Assembly: GCA_013151655.1 (NCBI GenBank)
Contig: JAADHX010000130.1
Span: 1-5,818, forward strand
DNA: 5,818 bases
Source: Actinomycetota bacterium
Lineage (GTDB): Bacteria > Actinomycetota > Acidimicrobiia > Acidimicrobiales > Poriferisodalaceae
Direction: 5' to 3'
Position 1 is the first letter of the stretch. The number at the start of each line of letters is the position of its first letter. The notes below the pieces were generated by a model. That model did no database searches, had not been told where the DNA came from, and saw only the letters and a list, made by a program, of their open reading frames with translations. Of the stretch, positions 1 through 5,332 are shown piece after piece. A program made the translations under genes and the position numbers.

Positions 1-29
1 GTCGTGGTCGGTCCGTCGTAGCAGGGACC

Positions 30-1235
30 TCACGACGTGTGCCTCACTGCCTGGATGGAGCCATCGAGCGATGTGACGATGAGTTCGCCGTCTGCTGAAA
101 CCGAGACGTCGACCGGTTGTGTCACTTGGATGGGAAGGACACCGATGATTCCATCCGAATCGACGGCAAACACCTCACCCGAACAGAAGTCGGCAACGGC
201 CACGGCGCCTGGCAAATCGAAAGTCGCGGGTAACTCCACTCCGCCGATGATGGCGCACCGTCCCCGATCATGGCCATACGTGATTAACGGCGACGTTGTT
301 TCCCTGGTGTCGTCGGCCACAAACTCGATGTCGCCTTCCCAAGCGTTCCACCCGAGGTCGTAGCTCATCTCGCGAGTGTCCAGCCGATTCAGTTCTTCAC
401 GGCAGTTTTCGCCTACGTCTGTGACCCAAGCGGTTGCGCCGTCTAACCATATTCGGTGTGGATTCCTGACCCCGGTGGCCCAAATGAGGTCGGTGCGTCC
501 TGAGGTCGGAATCAGCCGCTGGGTGTTGATGTCGACGGTTCCTCGCAGGATTGTTCCGAGGCTGTTTGTAGCGTCGCCCGCCTGTCCGTCTGGGTCGCCC
601 TGTTCACCACCATCACCTATTCCGACAAAGACTTCACCGATTGCTCGATCGACCGCCAACCCGCCACCATTGTGCCGTTCGTCTGGCTGCTCGACTCTCA
701 GAAGCTCGATTGGCGCTGATGCCCGAGATGGATCACCGTCGACGACAGTTAGAACCGTGGCCCCAGAGCCTGCGGTACGAAGAACCAGCAGATTCGTGTC
801 GTCCAGCCAATCGAGAGCCAGCACTCCCTGGTCTGCAACAGTCGAGGTGTCTGCGCTTAGATCGGCAAGAATCGCTACCTGTCCACCAGAGTGGCTTTCG
901 ATGACGCCGTTTCTTCGGGCTACGATCATGTTGTTCTCGGAGTCGAACTCCACGGCCGTAGGTGAGCTGGTCTCGAAGAAGTCGCTATCTGGCGCTTCGA
1001 GAAGAGGCTGCAAGCTGAGCGGCGCAAACTCTGTGAGCAGGCGAGGGCTGAATCCGTCAGCTCGACAGGGTCGACTCAGCGCCACGTCGACTTCGTCGAA
1101 GTCGTCAGGAGTCCTGAGCGAGGTCCCATCGCCAGTACACGCGCTCACCATCAGCAGGCATACAAGCCAGAGCCCCTTCCGACGATTTCTTCGCGATACC
1201 TCCGGTGCAGCCAAGCTTGTATTAGAGCACCTCAT
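30..1235 (-). CDS. PQQ-dependent glucose/sorbosone (aldose sugar) dehydrogenase family lipoprotein
   Basis: This 401-residue protein probably oxidises aldose sugars with pyrroloquinoline quinone outside the cytoplasmic membrane. The N-terminus has basic residues (R15-K20), a hydrophobic segment (L22-V30) and a lipobox-like VSAC with Cys33, so it looks like a lipoprotein. The six-bladed propeller domain covers about residues 65-398. Family motifs seen in order are RHNGGGLAV (187-195, with His188 matching the catalytic His), VGIGDGG (204-210), the NSLGTILR stretch (224-231), GVRNPHR (255-261, with Arg257 matching a PQQ-binding Arg), DVGENCREELN (273-283), YDLGWNAWEG (292-301), YGHDRGRCAIIGG (320-332) and ADFCSG (348-353). 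Cys278, Cys327 and Cys351 could form disulfides. The ATG at 1235 is the only good start ahead of the signal sequence, yet no Shine-Dalgarno lies just upstream. It is divergent from ilvBNC with no evident functional tie. The family is well supported; substrate and real PQQ use are inferred. Confidence 0.88.
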   Translation of the reverse strand: MRCSNTSLAAPEVSRRNRRKGLWLVCLLMVSACTGDGTSLRTPDDFDEVDVALSRPCRADGFSPRLLTEFAPLSLQPLLEAPDSDFFETSSPTAVEFDSENNMIVARRNGVIESHSGGQVAILADLSADTSTVADQGVLALDWLDDTNLLVLRTAGSGATVLTVVDGDPSRASAPIELLRVEQPDERHNGGGLAVDRAIGEVFVGIGDGGEQGDPDGQAGDATNSLGTILRGTVDINTQRLIPTSGRTDLIWATGVRNPHRIWLDGATAWVTDVGENCREELNRLDTREMSYDLGWNAWEGDIEFVADDTRETTSPLITYGHDRGRCAIIGGVELPATFDLPGAVAVADFCSGEVFAVDSDGIIGVLPIQVTQPVDVSVSADGELIVTSLDGSIQAVRHTS

Positions 1236-1361
1236 TTAGCTAAGGATGTTGCGACGCTCCCGCGGCTGCGCTAAAACAACTTTGAGTAGTCGGTGGCCGC
1301 TATGGGTGCTGCACGTACCGCACTTCCGTCTCTTCGCACCGGACGCCGACCCGTGTCGGAT

Positions 1362-1401
1362 CTAGGCTGGCGATCTGTGCGGGGCTTGATCGACAGCCTA
1401 G
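1362..1401. repeat. Long inverted repeat, 14-bp arms with one mismatch
   Basis: The left arm (1362-1375) is CTAGGCTG, G, CGATC and the right arm (1388-1401) is GATCG, A, CAGCCTAG. Thirteen of fourteen positions pair; only G1370 opposite A1393 fails. The loop is 12 nt (1376-1387). No T-run follows on either strand, so it is not a usual intrinsic terminator. It could be a regulator binding site for either divergent gene, or a folded element in an RNA starting further upstream. The pairing is seen directly; the role is unknown. Confidence 0.7.
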
Positions 1402-1518
1402 TTGCGGGGTGTGACTGTCAACTCTGAACAGATGCTGCCACGGAGCGGAGTTCCCGGGACCAGGTCGGCCACAGAGAGTTGCTTTGGCGCAACCGCGGTC
1501 GCATGAGTCAGTTGGGAT

Positions 1519-1545
1519 CACCCGTCTTCGGCACACCCGTGGGTG
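1519..1545. promoter_or_regulatory. Candidate operator: CACCCGT direct repeat plus palindrome
   Basis: CACCCGT occurs at 1519-1525 and again at 1534-1540, a 15-bp start-to-start distance. The second copy is also the left half of an inverted repeat, CACCC-GT-GGGTG (1534-1545). It lies 55-80 bp before the leader ATG, where an activator or repressor of the ilvB promoter could bind. The repeats are seen directly; a protein binding here is inference. Confidence 0.35.
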
Positions 1546-1563
1546 GCTGAAAAATAAACGTAG

Positions 1564-1592
1564 TTGCAGTGTGGTCGTCGGCTGGGCACAAT
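1564..1592 (+). promoter_or_regulatory. Candidate promoter for the ilvB leader transcript
   Basis: TTGCAG (1564-1569) and CACAAT (1587-1592) are separated by exactly 17 bp. The -35 box keeps TTG, and the -10 box keeps the A at its second position and the final AAT but has C in place of the first T. Transcription would begin near 1599-1600, at the A of the leader ATG, giving a leaderless leader peptide. That would explain the lack of a ribosome binding site there. Both boxes are imperfect, so this is only a candidate. Confidence 0.35.
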
Positions 1593-1599
1593 GGAGCCG

Positions 1600-1653
1600 A
1601 TGACTGAACTTGCAGCTGGCTACAGCTACACCCTCATCGTAGTACTCCACTAG
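1600..1653 (+). CDS. ilvB operon leader peptide (17 aa)
   Basis: This short frame encodes MTELAAGYSYTLIVVLH and ends at TAG (1651-1653). Five consecutive codons, CTC ATC GTA GTA CTC (1633-1647), specify Leu-Ile-Val-Val-Leu just before the stop, and an intrinsic terminator follows 30 nt later, ahead of ilvB. This is the standard arrangement of a ribosome-mediated attenuator that senses all three branched-chain amino acids. An in-frame ATG at 1591 would give a 20-residue form beginning MEP. No good Shine-Dalgarno precedes either start: GGAG at 1593-1596 is only 3 nt from the second ATG. The C. glutamicum ilvBNC leader peptide is likewise reported to lack a ribosome binding site, so leaderless translation is likely. 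Its act of translation, rather than the peptide itself, is the probable function. Confidence 0.88.
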   Translation: MTELAAGYSYTLIVVLH

Positions 1654-1676
1654 CGCACTCGGATTTCCGTGTGCGC
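1653..1676 (+). promoter_or_regulatory. Attenuator hairpin starting at the leader stop codon
   Basis: GCGCAC (1653-1658) pairs perfectly with GTGCGC (1671-1676). After a T-T mismatch (1659/1670), CGG (1660-1662) pairs with CCG (1667-1669) around an ATTT loop. The 5' arm begins at the last base of the leader stop codon, so a ribosome finishing the leader would mask it, whereas one stalled on the Leu-Ile-Val-Val-Leu codons would probably leave it free. It ends 6 nt before the terminator stem. It may be the pause hairpin or part of the antitermination switch. The pairing is clear; the exact role is inferred. Confidence 0.7.
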
Positions 1677-1682
1677 ATCTTG

Positions 1683-1705
1683 ACCTCCCTCCGGGGAGGT
1701 TTTTT
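1683..1705 (+). terminator. Intrinsic terminator of the ilvB attenuator
   Basis: ACCTCCC (1683-1689) pairs with GGGAGGT (1694-1700) over 7 bp around a TCCG loop (1690-1693), followed by a T-run (1700-1705). C-UCCG-G is a member of the very stable UNCG tetraloop class. It sits 30 nt after the leader stop and 94 nt before the ilvB ATG, so it can end transcription before the operon when branched-chain aminoacyl-tRNAs are plentiful. Its position inside a leader, rather than after a gene, supports attenuation over simple termination. Confidence 0.88.
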
Positions 1706-1783
1706 GATGTCCAGTTTCTAGTCAGTTCACCCGCTAGCAGCTTTAGATATCTCCCATACCCAGCAACAGAGACCCAGCGATAG

Positions 1784-1790
1784 AGAAGGA
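1784..1790 (+). promoter_or_regulatory. Ribosome binding site of ilvB
   Basis: AGAAGGA lies 9 nt before the ATG at 1800 and supports that start. It is much stronger than anything ahead of the leader peptide, so ilvB translation after read-through should be independent of the leader. Confidence 0.75.
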
Positions 1791-1799
1791 AGCAGAATC

Positions 1800-3554
1800 A
1801 TGCGACTCACCGGCGCCCAAGCGATGCTCAAGAGCCTCGAGCTAAGCGGTGTAGACGTAGTATTTGGTCTCCCAGGCGGCGCGATTCTGCCCCTCTACGA
1901 TCCGCTCATCGAGTCATCGATTCGCCACGTACTCGTTCGCCACGAACAGGGCGCGGGTCACATGGCCTCTGGTTATGCCCACATCACCGGCAAACCGGGG
2001 GTTGTGATTGTGACTAGCGGCCCAGCTGCCACCAACATCGTCACCCCGCTGTGTGATGCCTACATCGACTCGATTCCGATGATCGCCATTACCGGCCAGG
2101 TTGCGTTTGGTGCCATTGGCAGCGATGCCTTCCAGGAGTGCGACACCGTTGGCATTACCAGGTCGGTGACCAAACACAACGAGCTGATCTCGTCGCCAGA
2201 CGACATCCCTCGCCTTGTCCAAGAAGCGTTCCACATTGCCACCACAGGTCGTCCGGGCCCAGTTCTGCTCGACCTGCCCAAAGACATCGCGAACACCGAC
2301 ATGGAGTGGGACCCAGCCATCGAGCTCACGTGGGGCCAAGATCTCGACCTACCTGGCTACCGACCACACATCGAGATCGACTCCAGTGCTATTGCCGCCG
2401 CCGTCGAACTCATCTCTGGCGCCAAGCAACCTGTGATCTATGCCGGTGGCGGCCTCCTCCGGGCTAGAGCCGTCGAGGCTCTCGCCGAATTCGTCGAGCT
2501 CACCGAGATCCCTGTCGTAACCACTCTCATGGCCAGAGGCGTTTTTCCCGACGACCACGAGCTGTGTCTAGGGATGCCTGGCATGCACGGCAACTACACC
2601 GCCATCACCGCGATTCAGCAGTGTGATCTGCTGCTTGCCTTTGGTTCGCGCTTCGATGATCGAGTTACTGGCAAGGTCGACGCGTTCGCGCCGAAGGCCA
2701 AGGTGGTGCACATCGACATCGATCCGGCCGAACACGGCAAGATCCGCCAAGCCGAGGTTCCGATTGTCGGCGACGCCCGCGAGGCCATTGTTGCCATCAA
2801 CAAACTTCTCATCGACCAAGGTGCCGCCAGACCCGACCGCACTGCCTGGCGTTCGATGGTGTCTGGATGGCAAGAGGCCTACCCGCTCAAATACGATCAG
2901 AGCGATACCGGATACCCGCTGAAACCCCAGTATGTGCTCGAGCAGCTACGAGATCTCTCGCCCGCCGACACCATCGTCGTTTCGGGAGTAGGCCAACATC
3001 AGATGTGGGCCAGCCAGTTTTGGCACTTCAACTATCCGTACACCTGGGTCAACTCTGGCGGGCTCGGCACTATGGGGTACGCGGTGCCAGCCGCTATTGG
3101 CGCCAAAGTTGCCAGCCCTGACAAGACAGTGTGGGCTGTCGACGGCGATGGTTGTTTCCAAATGACGTCGCAAGAACTCATCACCGCTGCGGCCGAAGGC
3201 ATCCCAGTCAAGATCGCCATCCTGAACAACTCGTACCTTGGCATGGTGCGGCAATGGCAAGAGCTGTTCTACGAAGAGCGATACTCCCAAGTCTACCTGT
3301 CGCCCGATCATCCCGACTACGTCAAACTCGCCGAAGCGATGGGTTGTGTTGGCCTACGAGTCGACCGCGCCGAAGATGTGGCGGGAGTAATCGAGCAGGC
3401 CAATGCCATCAACGACAGGCCCGTTGTTGTCGACTTCCGAGTCGATGAGTTTGAGAAGGTGTACCCGATGGTGCCTTCAGGAGGCAGCAACGATGTGGTC
3501 ATTGTTGGTCCAGAAGGCGACGCCGAGCTCGGCCTGGGGGCAGCACCGTCATGA
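1800..3554 (+). CDS. ilvB: Acetolactate synthase, large (catalytic) subunit
   Basis: IlvB condenses two pyruvates to 2-acetolactate, or pyruvate with 2-oxobutyrate to 2-aceto-2-hydroxybutyrate, using thiamine diphosphate, Mg and FAD. It acts in the cytoplasm with IlvN. The 584-residue length is typical. The N-terminal ThDP-pyrimidine domain (about 1-170) carries VFGLPGGAILPLYD (21-34) and RHEQGAGHMASGYA (47-60), with catalytic Glu49. The central domain (about 195-335) carries GSRFDDRVTGK (282-292), part of the FAD region. The C-terminal domain (about 375-550) has the ThDP-Mg motif from GDG (449-451) to NN (476-477), and then GMVRQWQELFY (481-491). The ATG is supported by AGAAGGA 9 nt upstream. 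The last 25 residues or so are a variable tail. Valines 18, 20, 21 and 44 all use GTA. The gene is first in ilvBNC and lies behind a leader-peptide attenuator. Confidence 0.97.
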   Translation: MRLTGAQAMLKSLELSGVDVVFGLPGGAILPLYDPLIESSIRHVLVRHEQGAGHMASGYAHITGKPGVVIVTSGPAATNIVTPLCDAYIDSIPMIAITGQVAFGAIGSDAFQECDTVGITRSVTKHNELISSPDDIPRLVQEAFHIATTGRPGPVLLDLPKDIANTDMEWDPAIELTWGQDLDLPGYRPHIEIDSSAIAAAVELISGAKQPVIYAGGGLLRARAVEALAEFVELTEIPVVTTLMARGVFPDDHELCLGMPGMHGNYTAITAIQQCDLLLAFGSRFDDRVTGKVDAFAPKAKVVHIDIDPAEHGKIRQAEVPIVGDAREAIVAINKLLIDQGAARPDRTAWRSMVSGWQEAYPLKYDQSDTGYPLKPQYVLEQLRDLSPADTIVVSGVGQHQMWASQFWHFNYPYTWVNSGGLGTMGYAVPAAIGAKVASPDKTVWAVDGDGCFQMTSQELITAAAEGIPVKIAILNNSYLGMVRQWQELFYEERYSQVYLSPDHPDYVKLAEAMGCVGLRVDRAEDVAGVIEQANAINDRPVVVDFRVDEFEKVYPMVPSGGSNDVVIVGPEGDAELGLGAAPS

Positions 3555-4054
3555 ACGCTCGGGAACTTGACCAGTTGCACATCCTGTCGGTCCTAGTTGA
3601 GGACAAGTCCGGCGTTCTCGCCAGAGTGGCGAGCCTGTTCGCTAGACGCGGCTTCAACATTCATTCGCTTGCCGTTGCCCCAACTAACCGGGCTCGGTTT
3701 AGTCGTATCACGGTTGTGGTCGACCTCGAAAGTGCGCCGCTCGAACAGATAATCAAACAGCTCGACAAGCTGATTCACGTTGTCAAGATTGAGGAACTTC
3801 GTCCGGCCGACGCGGTGGAGCGCGAGCTGATGCTCGTAACCGTCGTCAAGGGCGAAGATCCGCACGATGTTCTCGACATCGCCAATCGCAACGGCGGGTA
3901 CGCTCTCGACTTCGACGACGACCACATCACATTTAGCTTTGGCGGGGCGCCAAAACGTCTTGACGTGGTGGAACGCGAACTAGCCGAACGCGGTATCAGA
4001 CGCATCCAGCGCACCGGTCGCATCGCTCTGCCGCTACTGGCGACCGAGTCCTGA
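3551..4054 (+). CDS. ilvN: Acetolactate synthase, small (regulatory) subunit
   Basis: IlvN (also called IlvH) binds IlvB, raises its activity and usually confers valine feedback inhibition. It has 167 residues, a normal length. An N-terminal ACT domain (about 9-83) contains LHILSVLVEDKSGVLARVASLF (positions 9-30) and RRGFNIHSLAV (32-42). Gly21 and Asn36 align with E. coli IlvH Gly14 and Asn29, which lie in the valine site, and Asp18 aligns with Asn11. The C-terminal domain (about 86-160) is the usual small-subunit domain. Its ATG overlaps the ilvB stop (ATGA, 3551-3554), so translational coupling is likely and would help balance subunit amounts; the upstream GGGGG is a weak ribosome site. Residues 46-51 (NRARFS) differ from the more usual acidic/Pro-rich turn, and the C-terminus ends IALPLLATES instead of the common SLSRG ending. 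Confidence 0.95.
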   Translation: MNARELDQLHILSVLVEDKSGVLARVASLFARRGFNIHSLAVAPTNRARFSRITVVVDLESAPLEQIIKQLDKLIHVVKIEELRPADAVERELMLVTVVKGEDPHDVLDIANRNGGYALDFDDDHITFSFGGAPKRLDVVERELAERGIRRIQRTGRIALPLLATES

Positions 4055-4073
4055 CAGACTTATCGTTCTCGGC

Positions 4074-4102
4074 TTACAACTCTTAGCTCGCGAACTTAGA
4101 TT
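4074..4102 (+). promoter_or_regulatory. Candidate internal promoter for ilvC
   Basis: TTACAA (4074-4079) and TAGATT (4097-4102) are 17 bp apart in the 77-bp ilvN-ilvC gap, giving a start near 4109 and a short leader with the ilvC ribosome site. The spacer holds an imperfect palindrome around TCGCGA (4085-4096). The -35 match is weak. A separate ilvC promoter is known in C. glutamicum, which makes this plausible but does not prove it. Confidence 0.33.
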
Positions 4103-4115
4103 CCCACCTCATACC

Positions 4116-4124
4116 GAAGAAGGA
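4116..4124 (+). promoter_or_regulatory. Ribosome binding site deciding the GTG start of ilvC
   Basis: GAAGAAGGA ends 7 nt before the GTG at 4132. This strong site, and the fit of the N-terminus MATIYYDDDADL to the family, fix the non-ATG start. Confidence 0.8.
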
Positions 4125-4131
4125 AAACACA

Positions 4132-5175
4132 GTGGCAACCATTTACTACGACGACGACGCAGACCTCGGCCTCCTGGCTGAAAAGACGGTCGCAATTTTG
4201 GGTTACGGCTCGCAGGGTCACGCTCATGCTCTCAACTTGCGTGACAGCGGCGTCCAGGTGGTTGTCGGCTTGCGGGAAGGGTCGTCCTCGAAAGCCAAGG
4301 CCGAGTCCGAGGGACTCCAGGTCATGTCGGTAGCCGCCGCGACCGCGGCCGCCGACATCATCATGATGGCGCTGCCAGATACCGAGCAGGGCCGCATCTA
4401 CACCGAATCGATCGCTGGCAACCTGTCGGCCGGAAAGACTCTGGCGTTCTCGCACGGATTCAATATCCATTTCGACCAGATCGACCCGCCCGACGATGTC
4501 AACGTCATCATGATCGCCCCCAAGGGTCCTGGGCACAATGTGCGACGCACATACGCAGAGGGCGGCGGTGTGCCTGCCCTGATCGCGGTTCACCAAGACG
4601 CCACCGGAAATGCTCATGCGTTGGGGCTCGCCTACGCCAAAGGTATCGGCGGTACCAGAGGCGGCGTCCTCGAAACCACATTCGCCGAAGAAACCGAAAC
4701 CGATCTCTTCGGCGAACAGGTGGTTCTTTGTGGCGGCCTTACCGAGCTGATAAGGGCCGGTTACGACACTCTGGTCGAGGCCGGGTACCAGGCAGAGTCT
4801 GCCTACTTCGAGACCCTGCACGAGGTGAAGCTCATCGTCGACTTCATCTACGAGGCCGGAATTGCCGGAATGCGGTTCTCGATCTCAGACACCGCCGAAT
4901 ATGGCGACCTGTCGCGTGGCAAGCGCATCATCACCGATGAGACTCGCGCCGAGATGAAGAAGATCCTTACCGAGATCCAAGACGGCACCTTCGCCAAAGA
5001 ATGGATCGAAGAGAACCGTAACGGACGGCCTAACTACCTTCGTATGCGCCAAGAAGGTATGGACCATCCCATCGAAACAGTCGGCAAGGAACTACGAGCC
5101 ATGATGCCCTGGATCACCCAAGGCAAAGCCGACATCACCGCGACATCGGGCGGCGACGTCACCGTCACTCCCTAA
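4132..5175 (+). CDS. ilvC: Ketol-acid reductoisomerase (class I, NADPH type)
   Basis: IlvC converts 2-acetolactate to 2,3-dihydroxyisovalerate, and 2-aceto-2-hydroxybutyrate to the matching isoleucine precursor, by a Mg-dependent alkyl shift and an NADPH reduction in the cytoplasm. The 347-residue length is typical of the short class I form. The Rossmann domain (about 1-182) has GYGSQG (24-29), and the loop LREGSSS (47-53) carries the Arg and Ser residues expected for NADPH preference. SHGF (107-110) and APKGPGH (129-135) give His108 and Lys131. In the helical C-terminal domain the expected metal and substrate ligands are present: Asp191 and Glu195 (TETDLFGEQ), Glu227 and Glu231 (YFETLHE) and Ser252 (ISDTAEYG). 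It starts with GTG behind a strong ribosome site, 77 bp after ilvN, so it may be read from both the operon and its own promoter. Confidence 0.97.
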   Translation: MATIYYDDDADLGLLAEKTVAILGYGSQGHAHALNLRDSGVQVVVGLREGSSSKAKAESEGLQVMSVAAATAAADIIMMALPDTEQGRIYTESIAGNLSAGKTLAFSHGFNIHFDQIDPPDDVNVIMIAPKGPGHNVRRTYAEGGGVPALIAVHQDATGNAHALGLAYAKGIGGTRGGVLETTFAEETETDLFGEQVVLCGGLTELIRAGYDTLVEAGYQAESAYFETLHEVKLIVDFIYEAGIAGMRFSISDTAEYGDLSRGKRIITDETRAEMKKILTEIQDGTFAKEWIEENRNGRPNYLRMRQEGMDHPIETVGKELRAMMPWITQGKADITATSGGDVTVTP

Positions 5176-5257
5176 CAAGTTCGGTCGCTTCAATCTTGGA
5201 TTGCTGACCGGGCCTCACTCCTACTCCCGTTCGAGCGACAACCCAAAAACCTCTCCT

Positions 5258-5297
5258 GTCAGCGGCATCTGGTCGCCCGCGTACGTTTCCCGCTGAC
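5258..5297. repeat. Inverted repeat between convergent genes, possible terminator
   Basis: GTCAGCGG (5258-5265) and CCGCTGAC (5290-5297) are perfect 8-bp arms around a 24-nt loop. The site lies between ilvC and the convergent gene that ends at 5333, where both transcripts must stop. Read on the minus strand, a run of five T (5249-5245) follows the stem by 8 nt; on the plus strand there is no T-run. The large loop and spaced T-run make this a weak terminator candidate, better for the minus-strand gene than for ilvC. Confidence 0.35.
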
Positions 5298-5332
5298 GCG
5301 AAGGTCTGGCGCGTTCGGGCGGGCTAACTCGT

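Larger units (their letters stand above)
1236..1599. other. Divergent intergenic region, upstream part
   Basis: This stretch separates the sugar-dehydrogenase gene from the ilvB leader peptide and should hold promoters for both directions. I see no convincing protein gene in it. A 41-codon plus-strand frame from an ATG at 1302 has no ribosome binding site and crosses a large inverted repeat, and a minus-strand frame at 1300-1650 runs antisense through the leader peptide. Structural elements present are a small hairpin (CCGAC, 1346-1350, with GTCGG, 1355-1359), a long inverted repeat (1362-1401), a small stem (GTTGC, 1478-1482, with GCAAC, 1489-1493) and a repeated CACCCGT motif at 1519-1545. 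No tRNA cloverleaf was recognised. Confidence 0.6.

Noticed and set aside
376..1239. A 287-codon plus-strand frame opposite the sugar dehydrogenase
   Set aside because: It is Ser/Pro/Arg-rich shadow translation of the minus-strand gene, whose protein carries clear family motifs.
1302..1427. A 41-codon plus-strand frame starting at an ATG
   Set aside because: There is no ribosome site, it crosses the long inverted repeat, and its Arg-rich sequence is what GC-rich noncoding DNA gives by chance.
1300..1650. A 116-codon minus-strand frame in the intergenic region
   Set aside because: It runs antisense through the ilvB leader peptide, is full of Cys and Arg with no domain-like pattern, has no ribosome site and matches no family I know.
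1591..1653. The 20-residue form of the leader peptide starting at 1591
   Set aside because: It is possible, but no ribosome site precedes it and the candidate promoter would start transcription downstream of it, so the 17-residue form is preferred.
1236..1799. A T-box or other riboswitch ahead of ilvB
   Set aside because: I found no T-box consensus or specifier-loop arrangement; the leader peptide and terminator explain the control better.
4096..4821. A 241-codon minus-strand frame opposite ilvC
   Set aside because: It lies wholly against the well-conserved ilvC gene and has no recognisable motif.
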